In this document: one piece after another, positions 47,291 through 59,371 of the stretch
How positions within the stretch are numbered: position 1 is the first letter of the stretch
Layout: the number at the start of each line of letters is the position of its first letter
Assembly: GCF_000208745.1 (NCBI RefSeq)
Contig: NC_030858.1
Span: 16,695,611 to 16,759,610, forward strand
DNA: 64,000 nucleotides
DNA from: Theobroma cacao
Lineage: Eukaryota; Streptophyta; Magnoliopsida; Malvales; Malvaceae
Reading direction: 5' to 3'
The notes under the pieces: generated by a model
Told to the model about the DNA's origin: nothing
Database searches by the model: none
Seen by the model: only the letters and a program-made list of their open reading frames with translations
Made by a program: the position numbers and the translations under genes

Positions 47291-49340
47291 ATTGTATAGT
47301 CATTATAATGAACTCTTTTTAAAATTTCTTTCTTCAATTTCAAATTATGAATAAGGTAATTCTCCTCAACTCTTTTTGCAACCATTTAACCACCTCAGAC
47401 AAACTCATATATTTTGATAATATTTCATCATAGTTTTCATATGATCATGTTTCTAGTAATCAATTCAACATAATTGAAATCCAAATCTTATACGAACCAT
47501 TGATTGGACATTCTAAAATATTCAACCTCAATCTTGTCCCAAGGCAAAGATACAATAGAAAAAGTACATCTCTCTTAGGATTCCAAGAACTCTAATGTTT
47601 GCTAATACATGAACCTCAATCTTGATTAACAAATTCATTACAAAATCTTGATCAAACAAAATATCATTAATACAATTCAAACTTATACAATCACCATTCT
47701 TTACCTACTGAGGTCAACATGACAAAAGTGCCATAATTTCACAACTCAATTCTACTCCCAAACATCTTTACTATCAAAATTGCTACACATACACCATATG
47801 CAAATCATACAACTCCATTGTTTTATAAGTCCTTCATAAACTATTCATAACCATTTATCCCCTTACAAAATCAACACAATTAATTATCAAAGTTTTCAAT
47901 TTCAATTCTTATCCCAATGCATAATAAAATTACAAAAATACAATTTCCTACAAACTCCATATGTCTTAATTATGGTTGATAACTTAACTTCATAAGTATT
48001 CTAACCTTATACAACCAATCTCCCCTTCTACGAGATTAAACATAGCAACTACATCGCAATTCCGCAAATATATGAATCAGCGAAGTCTCCATAATAAAAA
48101 TCCATAACTGTTGCATAATACTGCACCAATCATCCTCCATTTCATATTAACCAATCATTTAACCAAGTCATAAATAAGTCAAGATTCATATTTTAATCAA
48201 ATCATGCTTTCATTGCACACTATAATGTTTCACTCAATATATTTTCAAACACGACTTAACTTCCAATTCACATAGCCTCGTAATAACTATTACGTTTTCT
48301 TTGCCATCGTACCATGTGTCTATAAAATCTCTTAATAGTTTACCTCCAATTCACATAATGATTATAGCCAAATTCCCTCTTAATTCTGAGTAATAGCATT
48401 AGGAAATTCCTTTATTGCTTCACAATATCACATGAAATTTTCATTTTCTTGCATCTAGTAGAATTCTTTCTAATGGTTTAGTCACCTTAGAATATGTCAA
48501 GATCACATCAAAGTGATAGGTCGCATTTGTAAGCCTTACACCATAAAAGCTCAAAATAAGTCCTCGACTATTCAAGTTATCTTTAAATTTCCAATGTTAT
48601 TTGTTTACCACTTTCATAGACAAATTATCATATAAGAGCTAAGCTTTTTAGAAAGCTTGATAGTACCACGAATATTCAAAAGTTCTTAGACCGAGTATGT
48701 TGCTATTTACTCCAAGTCAAGTCAAAAACTAATGACCATAAGCAAATCTACTTCAAAATGAGTTCCATCCAATATGAACTCCAAGTGATTGACTTCATGC
48801 CAAGAGTATGGTTACCAACTCTAATCAATAGCATCACAAAATCCATTACTAACTCATGTTAGTCCTTGCCTTATGGCACGTTCAATTGCCAGTAATTCTT
48901 TAATCACATCACCTATGGTTGTGTCTTAACCAAATGGTTATTTCCATAATCTTGAGAACAATTTTCGCAGACTTGTCTTTAGTTATTTATGATCTAGCAA
49001 TTCCATTAATTCTACCATGTCTACTAAGGTCACTATGATTAAACATATGTGGTATCATCATTATTCTATTAAGAGCATCCATTCCTCCAACATATCAATA
49101 ACAACTTGAGTTCTAGGTAGCATCCTTATCTAGACAAGAGCAAACATCCATTATAGATCCCAATCTCTATTTCATCATTGGCTCATGAACAACAAATGGG
49201 AAGTTTTCTATAACAGACAAACGAATTTATATAGTCCCCCGTTCGTGAGTTGTGTCGCAATACACAATTCACAAACAAAATTCCATATAAAGACCTACAT
49301 TCCATTAACATAAGAAAGAATGCCTAAGACCCAGAAAACC
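47291..49340 (-). other. Decayed internal region of element Y
   Basis: About 2 kb without usable reading frames. It is far shorter than a full gypsy internal region upstream of integrase, so deletions are likely. Confidence 0.45.
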
Positions 49341-49342
49341 TA

Positions 49343-49357
49343 AAACTCCTATACCAT
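49343..49357 (-). other. Element Y primer binding site (decayed)
   Basis: Minus strand ATGGTATAGGAG, three bases from the LTR end TGTCATGACA, resembles the Met-type TGGTATCAGAG. Confidence 0.5.
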
Positions 49358-49966
49358 CTTTGTCATGACACAAATCTAGGCCATGATCGGTGTAACGGCC
49401 CATATGGGTATGGCCCACTAGACCTAAACAAGCCTCATAAATCAATCATCAACATCATGAACCATTCACAATATGCTAGATAATATCAACCAAAAAAATA
49501 CACCATAGGTATGTAAATATCATTTTCATCAAAGTCTCACGTCTCAATGTGGACATTCTATAAACATATTCATGTACTTGTACCAAACCAAATATAATTG
49601 TCTCGTAAGAAAAATCGAAAAAAGTATAAATTCGCGTAACATCAAATTTATTACATCTATGAAATCCCCATTTTTCTTGTAAAGGTAAAATGGTGATTTG
49701 ACTAAAAAAGCAAAATGGTGATTCCTTATCAAACATTTTATTTTATAATTTTTAAGATATGAAAATGGGGTCAAGCATATGATTATTTTTTATTTTGGGC
49801 TTAATAATATGATGAACACTGATCTATGAATGATTTGGTTTACTCATGTGATGAAAAATGGATTTACAAATGATTTGATTTATACATATGACAAACATTG
49901 TTTATGAATGTTTTGGTTTATTGATATGACGAATGTTGATTTATGAATGAAATGAATTCTTTAATC

Positions 49967-52807
49967 TATTGGTCCCGTTGGAGTGCTAGAAGGGGTGAAT
50001 AGCACTAAAATTTTTTTGTTAGCACTTTAGAGCTTGTAAAGCTCTTAATCAACTAGATGAAAGGAGGAACTAGAACTTGTTAGAATTACAAGACCCCAAG
50101 TAAATAAGGGTAAAGAGAAATGGACAATGCAAGAGTATTTATAGTGGTTTGGTCCCTTTGACCTATATCTACTGCCTTGATCTCCTAATTAAGGATTTTC
50201 AACCTAACTCCCCTATACTAGTGGAATTAATAGCTTTCACTAAGCTTTTACAAGGTGAGCTTTTAACCTAAGCTCTAATCTCTTACAACAAGCTTTAGAG
50301 TGCTTCCCACACTCTAATTTCTCAACAAAGAGAAGAAAAAGAAGTACAACTATGATTCTTTATAATTGTAGAAAGATTACAACCAAGCTCAAATACTTTT
50401 TTTGGAATTAGAATAAAAGACAATTGTTTTTGGTGAAAGATATTTGGCTTTTGTTCAAAATGACTCTCTTCTTGTTTAATTTTTTTCTTCGATCGTTGGA
50501 GGTTCTTTTTATACTTGTGGAGTTAGATTTTTTTACTGAAGGTAGTTTCTAACAGCTAGAGACAACTCTGATGCCAATCTAGCAGTTATTTGATCCTCTA
50601 ATGTTTAAATTCAAAAAGGCAAACATAGCTCAGCTAACTAGTTAAAGGAAGCTCTGATCGATTGCAGCATCTTTGTCTTGCACTGTCTTACTGTTGTATA
50701 CTCTATGTTAACCAATTGCAAGAGGTTATAAATGATTAAGAGATCTCTATCTTCAGGCTTTCTACTTCAACAAACTTCCTCTAACTGGTTGACTCTCCCC
50801 TTAACTGATTAAAGCTTTACTTCCTTCAACCTTAACCAATTAACATAATCTCTAATCAATTAAAAATTCTTTGAATTTGCACTTCTTCATTTTGACTCGC
50901 TTCAACGATCAACTTCACTATGAATTTGAATTTTGACGCTTGAAGATTCTTCAAGCCTTGTGCTTTAACAGATTAACCCCATGCCTTAATCGATTAGCAT
51001 ACCTTAAGTTTGCTTTGTCCAATACTTCATAATCAGTTAAGCCTAATGCTAACTGATTAACTGATAACTCTATTATATAGAGTTATTTTAACACATTTTT
51101 GGGGCTTAAGTAGTTAGATCTTTGAAATTTTAGGTTCGGATCGTAGCACTTTAGGTGTTTTCCTAGTTTAAGTTTGATTACATGTTGAGTAGTTAATTTA
51201 AGTTATTTTAGTTAAGTTTTATGTTATTTTGTTTTAAATTGCTTTAAGAGTAGTTATTGCTAATTTCTCTTATTGCTTTGGTACGAAATTTGATGATAAA
51301 GGCTCATCTGATGAAAATTAGTGCAAGTATGCTAATGGCTTTATTAGTACATGTTTTGATATTTTGACCATATCTCTTTATGCAAAACTCCAAATGAGAT
51401 TATTCTTGAACCACTAGAATTCTGAAAGGAAGCACACAACATATTTTCTCGAAAGCTTAAAGTTGCAATGCTAGAAGAAGAGAACCGCAGTGCTACTGTA
51501 GCAAGAATCCAGCACCTCGACGCCAAGAAATCAAGGCCATGGCGTTGGGCTATTTTTCAAAAATAAAAATTTGATGGGATTTTGGAAATTAGGTTACTTG
51601 GAGCATATTTGTGGGACATTTTTCAGAAGTTTTAAGTGGGAGGCGACAAACAACAATTTTGGAGATTTGGAGCCAAGAACAAAGAAAGAAAACAAGAGAA
51701 TTGGAGGAAGAATCAAGATCACAAAGCTCCAACTATTACTTTTCTCTCTTTACTTTTGTGTTTTTCTTATTTTCTTTGACTTGGATTAATGGTTAATTTT
51801 CTTTGGATGAAGTTTTTATTAGATATTATGAGCTAAATTTATTTTTTTAGTATTGCAATTGAACTCACATATAATCTAAATTTTTAATCTCTTTCTTATT
51901 TATCTTTAATGGGATTTGAATTGTTTATTCCAATTTGTTCTTAGTGCTTTCAATTGCTTGATCACTAAATAAATTGATTTAGGAACCTAAACAAACTTGG
52001 GAAAGGAAGTTTAGTGTAGACTAAAATTGGGATAACATATAATAATATTAATTGATTTGCGTATAAGATATGGATATACCTATAGGCCATATGTAGCCAG
52101 ATTAGTGCTTGAACTTAATGAGTCTATTTTAATTTCAATTCACATAGGGATATAACATTTTGGTTAAAATAGATATTTTTATAAGATGAGTCGGAGACCT
52201 TATAAATAATTAAGAACTCTAGGTTAGCAATTCAACCCATTGAAATAAATTAAGGAAGAGAGTTAAAATGTAGATGAAGTGCGAGGGATATTGTAATCTT
52301 AAACTTGTTTGATTTGATTTTTACTCAAGTTATTATTACTTTGATTATTATTTTTTTTGTTTAAATTTTGGTTAGTTAGTTTTAGTTAATTAATTCATTT
52401 TGATTGTTTGGATAAGATTAAATTATTATAATTTTGTACTTAATAAAATTTTAGATCAATTTTCTGTGAGATCGATACTCTACTTACTTATATACTATCT
52501 ATTCGATACGTATACTTGTGTAGTAGAATTTTACCTGACATTAACATTTTTTTGTTTTGCTTTAACTTATAGCCTAGTCATTCCTGAAATGATTAAGGCC
52601 TTTTGATAATCAATTACAAAAGCCCTATCTTCACTAACTCTTTCCATCTTTCCTATTTTAATTGATTAGACTATTTATTATATGTTCTTGTTTTTAATCA
52701 TTCATCTTATTGAGGGAATTAACTTTATCCTGCATGCTTAAATAATGAAGTTAGACATTAATGAATGAGGAATGTTTTGTTATATTCAAAAACATATGGA
52801 GTCAGCA
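49967..52807. mobile_element. Solo LTR W inside X 5' LTR, TSD TAATC
   Basis: TAATC lies at 49962-49966 and 52808-52812. W starts TATTGGTCCCGTTGGAG (TG mutated to TA) and ends GGAGTCAGCA. Without nested LTR S it is about 1.36 kb. It contains scattered AACTGATTAA / TTAATCAGTT-like words (50600-51060). The empty site in the X 3' LTR (CTTTGATCATCCTTAAA near 63030) confirms the join. Confidence 0.85.
51062..52540 (+). mobile_element. Solo LTR S inside W, perfect TSD TTAAC
   Basis: 1479 bp, TGATAACTCTATTATATAGA to ACCTGACA. TTAAC at 51057-51061 and at 52541-52545. Same family as 28627-30151 (shared start, GATCGATACTCTAC and CGATACGTATACTTG near the end). Confidence 0.92.
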
Positions 52808-53817
52808 TAATCATCTTTAAAGAATGTTTTAAGAGTTACGTAATGATCCCTAGGAAGTGAGATAATCGACACGAAAACTAATGCAATATAATAGTTAGTA
52901 ACAATCATGAGAATGATTAGTCGATACAGTCCTTATAATGGGATATAATATTGACCGTAGCTAAGATGATGAATGTCACAACCCAATTTTTAGGCCATGA
53001 TTAGCGCATGGGCCCAATGGACGTAACCCACTAAGCCCAAGCAAGCCTAACTATATGACTTGTTTATCATTCTATCAAAGTTGCTAAAGTCACATTTCAT
53101 AATTTCAATTCGAAATATTGATAACGATTACCAACTCATCGTGGCATTACCAATCAAAATATACATATAAGGTCTAAGGCATACATCTTAGTACTTTACA
53201 TCACATGTACGTATTTACAACAAAAATTGACTCTGGGCTTCCAAAGGAATGACCAAGGTGAAGGTGCAGCTACGGAATGCCAAGATACCTACCAAGGATA
53301 CGAATCTACGAGGACACCTCGACCTAGTTACCGACTACCTCTTGATCTGAAAACATGAAGTTGAAAACGGTGAGTATAAACCTAGTGAGTGAACAAAGAA
53401 AGAGAACAAGCAAACGATAAGGAGAATTTAAAGAAATCATGATGCATTTATTTTCAAAAACAATGCAATTTAGTTTAGTTCTTATTAAATCCCCTCATTA
53501 AACCCTTAATGAGTTAATCACTTGACGAAAAGGTCCATGCACAACAAAGGATTTGAAGAGTGAAAACTTTAATAGTATTCAAGCAAGTCAAGTCAAGTAA
53601 AATGACGGGTCCTCGCCACAATGGAAAGGCATTCTTGGTGGCTCAAATTGTCAACTGGCCGAGGGTTCTTAGGTGGCTGAGGGTTTCTCACCAAACCCCC
53701 TCATTTCAAACTTAATTAATAAATTCCTTGATGTTGGAAGTCCATGCTCAACCATGATGTTAAAGAAATGGAAAATGTGGCAAAAACCAACAAAGTAGCA
53801 TGTTGGACAGAAAGTTT

Positions 53818-54045
53818 CTCGATGCAGCGAGAAAGCATTCTTGCTGCACCAAGATTCAACAGCCAAAAAGAAAGTTTCTCGCTGCAGCGAGTTATAAGTA
53901 GTAGAAACAGAATGTTTCTTGTTGCAATGAGAATAAATCTCACTGAAGCAAGGAGCTTCAGCAACTTTCTCGTTGTAGCGAGAATCAAGCCAATGTAACC
54001 CTCCAAACCAGAGAGTTTTTCACTGTAGCGAGAAATAGGACATCA
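53818..54045. repeat. Palindromic CTGCAG repeat cluster in LTR B
   Basis: Six or so copies of TTTCTCG(C/A)TGCAGCGAG and half motifs, the same motif as in LTR A at 38266-38740, with more decay. Confidence 0.8.
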
Positions 54046-54237
54046 ACAACAAATTTTCATTCTCTCAAGGAAAGGGCATTTAGCTACAAAGACAAAATCA
54101 ACTTGAACATGCTTAGAATTTCTTAAGGTTTAACATGCAAGATTCATATGTATTACAACCATATACCATACTCATGAACTTTCTATAACACACATATTTA
54201 TATATATATACACATCATCATGTATACCATCCCACCA

Positions 54238-54370
54238 TCATCAACTCATGTGCACTTCCCACTAGCACATAGCTAGGTCATCATCAACTCATGTGCACTC
54301 CACACCGCACATAGCTAGATCATCATCAGCTCATGTGCACTCCCACAGGCACATAGCTGCGTCATCATTA
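54238..54370. repeat. Tandem repeat, about 42-43 bp, three copies
   Basis: TCATCAACTCATGTGCAC begins at 54238 and 54281, with TCATCAGCTCATG at 54323, each ending CACATAGCT plus a few bases. A broken fourth copy starts near 54362. Confidence 0.8.
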
Positions 54371-55213
54371 TCTCATAAAAAAAAACATCCAATGCATATT
54401 ATACATATCAACATATTGTGATAACACATGAACCATTATATGGTACACTTTCACAAGATAGAAACATTCACCAAAAGCTTGTTCTCTAGGTAGATTTTAA
54501 GGAAAAGTTGGATAAAATCATTCAAATGTTTTGTGCAAATACATTCACATTCCCAAAACAATTTTGAAATGCAAGTTTACTCACCGGTATTCCTTTAATC
54601 TTTACTCAACTCCAACTTCCTCTAATGGTCCAAATGGGGTGGTGGGGCTCCATTGGAACCTATCATCACATTAGCATCATCACCATCAACCCAACTTGGC
54701 ATTAATACTATTCCAAAGCTATTTTCTAAATTGAGTTCTACTAGTCATTCCTACTAGCTTCCAACTACCATTAAATGGCTATTATTTGCACTACTCTAGT
54801 CATACTAAAAATAATTATACAATCTCAACAATAAAACACTCACAAATCAAATTACTAGATATTATCAACAACTAAAAATAAATTTTAATTCATTACTCAC
54901 CTTGGTAGCTTTGTAAATTTGAAATTTTTTTCAATAATTTTCAAGCTATTATAGAAACTCCCTCTTTCTCTCTCTAAAACACCTAGCTAGTGAGAGAGAA
55001 TATGGAAGTAAGACTTTTCAAGGGTTTTAAAGTGAGAGAGTGAAAGAGCACAAAGGTTCTATGAAAGGGTACACAAAAGCATGAAAAGTGAAGCTAGCTT
55101 GAGAGAGTTATGGAAGCTTGAAGAGAACTCCCATGGAGGATGAAGAAACGTGAGAGGGAAGAATGAAGAAAAAAAAGCTGCTGGAGTTTGAAGAAGTTGC
55201 TAGAAGAAAAAAA

Positions 55214-55221
55214 TATTTATA
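55214..55221 (-). promoter_or_regulatory. TATA box of LTR B
   Basis: Minus-strand TATAAATA at the place matching 39968-39975 in LTR A. Confidence 0.5.
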
Positions 55222-55410
55222 CCAATTTCCACTTATATTACGAAAATGCCCTCAACAAGTTAGCTTGTTCTCCTCCAATCCTTTATGCAATCTTTTTACT
55301 CTTTTTACACTGAAACAAAGTCCAGAATCGTCTAGAAATACTTGGGTTCATGAAAACTTAGAAATTTTTTACCTTGAGATGAAAAATGACCATTTTACCC
55401 CTACCATGGA

Positions 55411-58401
55411 TGTCATGACCCGATACTCCCCTCGAGCCCGTGACAACCACCTCGACGTCCTGATAGACATTCATCGCCCTAAATGCCAACCGAAATCTTG
55501 CAAGGCTTTAATATCAGTTTTCGCACTACCCTTGTGAGCAACAATTGTTAAGTATCATGTTTTGAGAGATTATAAACTATTTCCAAATCAAAACAATAGA
55601 AAAATAATTTTTTCTCACAAGGGCATTTTGGTCATTTTTCCTTAAAAATCTCAAAACTAGTTAAAAATGTAGTATGCGAGTGGAAAACACATATTTCATA
55701 ATCAAAAATAAGTTTAGATGTCTAAAACATTCATTTAAAATGAAATTATGACTATTTGAATATAATAAAAATATTTAATAAAATATTCTATTTTCTTATA
55801 AAACAATATTTGTAAAGTTACTGTTAAATAATTTTTGTAGCGTAAAAGCTAAATAAATTCATACATACTGTAATACAGATAACCAAAGCATAAAATTTAA
55901 TTTACGGTGACACATGGGCCCACGAACGACCAAAAGTATTAAAAGCAATAAACCTACAGTTTTTGAGGATGCAAGTCCAACTGTAGCCCTCATCAAAGTG
56001 AGCTATCTACCGACTATCCTAAGCTTGAAAGGGGTGGAAATGAGGGTGGTGAGATTATATAATCCTAGTGAGTAAACAGATACCATCTAAAATATCTAAA
56101 GTTGAGTAAATAGAGACAGATAAAATAATTTAACATACTATAATTCATCACCTTTCAACTCATTTCAACCAAATAAAATCAATTCATATAAATCAAGTAA
56201 TCAACATGGCTTATGAATTTCTTAAAACTTTGGCTCGTGCCAAAATCATTTTCATACTCAGTTATTAGGGATACCTTGGCCGAGGGCTATCCCAATCGAG
56301 ACCGCCAAGGCTGTTAAAAAGTTATGTGCGCATAAATCATGTTTTTATTTTGAAAATATAGTCGTTCCTTAGCGTTGGCTGAGTTCACCTTCACGTGGTG
56401 GTTTGGCGTGAAGTGAACTCTAAAGTGTTAACCTCAGAAGTTATCCAACCGCGCCTCTCATACTGAGGTATGAATATAATAGGATTACCGTGCCCCTCTA
56501 ATAGGCTGATCTACGGAACCCGTCCACTGTAGCGACTAAACCCACCATATAATAAAATTTGCAATAGCATGACATGGCAATTCTTTTATTTTACAGCCTC
56601 TCAAGGTAAATTAACAGTTCATACATTTTCAACACAAATACCAATTCAGCTATTCATGCAAATATTATCATAAGCCATTCAATTCAAACCATGAATTTAC
56701 AACACATGAAAACAGTCTCCAATTACTCTATTTTCAAACCATCATGTCATTTCAAGACAATTTTATAAAATCATTTTCATAAAATCACATTTTGCTTATA
56801 AAACATAAAGATTTACCATTTAAACTTATTTTTCATAAAATTACAAAATCGGATAAAAACCACTTTAGATAATTAAGACGATAGTAAGGTTACTCACTAT
56901 TTCGGGAGTCAAATTCCAAGTACTCCGATTCTTGATCCTCGAGTACTATCTCTTTACTTTTGCCAGAATGCTCACCACCTAGACATAATGCACAATAAGC
57001 CATTTACTACATTTGTGCTAAATTATTATAAAACCAATTCAGGCTTTATACTAATGCATGAAATGGAATGTAAAATACTCGGGTAACTATCTAAATACGG
57101 TGTTCTACACAAATTCAATTCTGTACCTAAATAAAACAGTATTGGCCTAATTCGATCTATCACTAGATTAATTGGCCAATATGTCCAATTCAACTCTAAA
57201 TAATTTCATTTTTCTCCCAATGCTCCAAATCATCAAACACAAATCAAATAACTTGAAATATGGCAAAATCATCCTCACATTTTCTCTTGGAAAATTTGGC
57301 CATGGTGGGTGCATCAACACTATGATTTTTCCTACTTGATTTTCTCACCATAATTCATCATTTCCTCATCAATTCACTTGAAATAAAATCAAAATCATCA
57401 TCAATATTCCACATGGAGAATTCGGCCAATGATGGGTGATGGGAGAATATGAATTTTTCTTGTTGGTTTTTCATGCTACATATCATTAACTAACTAAAAA
57501 CACTAAAATATCTTAAAATCTAACCAAATCAATCATCAAATCTTCTCTCTCTAAATTTGGTCAGCCATGAATCCTTCATGATATCTTGTGATTCAACCAT
57601 GGAAAATGCAAAATAATGCATCGAAAAGGTAGATCACAAGTCAAAATCAAGAAATTTTACCTTTAATTGCTTGATTACTTGAATTTTCACACTTTTCCCT
57701 TGAATTTTTCCACCTAGGGTTTTTGTTCTTCTTTTCTTCCTTTGTTCTTGCTTTGGCAGGCCATATGAAGAGAAATGGGCCGATTTTATGCTGATTTTTA
57801 AGTCAAAAAAATAAATGGATATAAATTTGACACATGTCACCCTTCCATTGGTCTATGTGTCATACTTAGCCATTAAGCAATCTCTCTCCACCACTTAAAT
57901 TTTCTCAATTATCCATGATAATATTGGGTAAAATTCATGTGCTGAACAAGTGTTGGATGGTGTAAAATTACAATTTTGCCCCTAGGGTGGCAAAATGACT
58001 ATTTTACACCTATGCTCGAAAAAATGTCTGAATTAAAATTTTTCACTTCTCAAACTCAAACTATACTCCAAATGATCAATCTTAGTCAAAAATTTCATCC
58101 AACACTCACATCTTAACCTCGGGTGGCAAATTGACCATTTTGCCCTTAAGTCATGAAAATTCCAATTTGACTCCAAATCGGTCCTCAAACTCCGAATCAC
58201 CATTTTAAGTCATTCTGGGATTTTAAAATTCTCAATTTCATCTTAAAATCTCTATTTGGTCTAGTTCGAGGCTTAATTCAACGTAATTGTACCATTTGGT
58301 ACAATACCGTCCTTTAACGATTTTTGAGGTACCCAAGTAAGCAAACATGCATTCTTATGTAAGAATGGCATAATAAACATATTGTAGAGTCGGGCTTGAC
58401 A
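55411..58401 (-). mobile_element. Solo LTR C inside B, perfect TSD ATGGA
   Basis: 2991 bp. ATGGA at 55406-55410 and 58402-58406. It reads TGTCATGACCCG to GGGCTTGACA on the plus strand; the minus-strand start TGTCAAGCCCGA is the usual LTR start. It matches LTR D (shared TCCCCTCGAGCCCGTGACAA and CCTTGTGAGCAAC). No coding frames beyond chance. Confidence 0.93.
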
Positions 58402-58600
58402 ATGGAAATCATCATTATTTTTATTTTCTTCGTCATTTACCCTTATTTTCATCATTCATTTATGCCTTAGGCCTATTTAGGCCTTAATATTGTTTGAAAG
58501 CATACTTATAAGGGCTCACTAAGGAAATGACAAAATTACCCCTGGTCCAGATTATTGCATCTACACCAAGTTACGAGGCTATAGAGGTCGAGGTCTCATA

Positions 58601-59358
58601 ATGAAACTTTACTAGTTTGAAAGATTGAATATAATGATTTGCTTGAATGATATTTCAAGAATGATAGTTGATGATCAATGATTTATGAACTTATGAAATT
58701 CCTCATTTTGGATACAATGATTTGTTAATTGTTTCAAGCATGGTTTATTGAAATGCTGTTGAATGAACTATATGATATATTGAAAATTATGCTTGATCCA
58801 ATAGGGTGTGTGTGGCTATGCTTGTTGAGTTATGGTTTGCTTATTCCTTTACTTGCAATTTTGCAGATGATTAGATATGCAAGGTTTAGAATTATGGGAG
58901 CTAAGAGAACAATTTGAGCAATCTACTTTAGTGTCAAGACATTGGTAATTATCTTGAGACTTTAACACATGTAATTGATATATCAATTCTAGTTGTTTAA
59001 TTACTTTTCATCTTCAAGACTTTGGTTGGATTGTTAAAGTTATACAAATGAGAATGTAAGTATGGAATTGTCAGTATGACTTCATTTGAGGACTTCTATA
59101 AGAATGAAAGATAGTAAGGCTTCATATTACTTTGGGACTCAATTTCAAGGTAATATGGTTGTGTCATGTTTCGATTTTTAGGCGTGACTTGTAATAAGAT
59201 TGGGAAAGAAAAAATCTAGACATAATTAATGTAAAATTTAATATCCTTAGTATTATTCAAGTTGGTAAGAATTATGTTATTCGTTAAAGAGGTTCTGAAC
59301 TAGTAGTTGATTACCTATATTTGAAGATGCAAGACCCTGATGTTGTCTTAGGTTTGAC
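58601..59358 (+). repeat. Right end of element X 5' LTR
   Basis: Resumes with ATGAAACTTTACTAG directly after B and ends near TTAGGTTTGAC before the PBS. No coding sequence. Confidence 0.7.
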
Positions 59359-59359
59359 T

Positions 59360-59371
59360 TGGTATTAGAGC
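59360..59371 (+). other. Element X primer binding site
   Basis: TGGTATTAGAGC, one base away from the Met-type TGGTATCAGAGC, followed by CTTAGGCTAA. It marks the 5' LTR end. Confidence 0.75.

Larger units (their letters stand above)
37531..49672 (-). mobile_element. Ty3/gypsy element Y (minus strand), with nested LTRs
   Basis: The left LTR starts TGTTACGACCC (37531) and the right LTR TGTCATGACAC (49361). They share a long internal phrase around ACATCATGAACCATTCACAA and CTAGATAATATCAACCAA. Transcription is on the minus strand: a PBS-like site lies just left of the right LTR and integrase remnants lie near 47030-47290. The left LTR is broken by solo LTR A (37642-40364) and by LTR Z (42246-45275) and resumes to about 46930. 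Much of pol is deleted or decayed. The right LTR is cut after about 311 bp, where element X sequence begins. Confidence 0.75.
52974..58600 (-). mobile_element. Solo LTR B inside X 5' LTR, perfect TSD ATGAA
   Basis: ATGAA at 52969-52973 and 58601-58605. B starts TGTCACAACCC and ends GAGGTCTCATA. Removing nested LTR C leaves about 2.63 kb, close to its relative A (2.72 kb). The empty site AAGATGATGAAACTTTACTAG is present at 63230-63250. Confidence 0.92.

Noticed and set aside
55163..55537. 124-codon plus-strand frame
   Set aside because: It crosses the B-to-C LTR junction, so it is a chance fusion of two elements.
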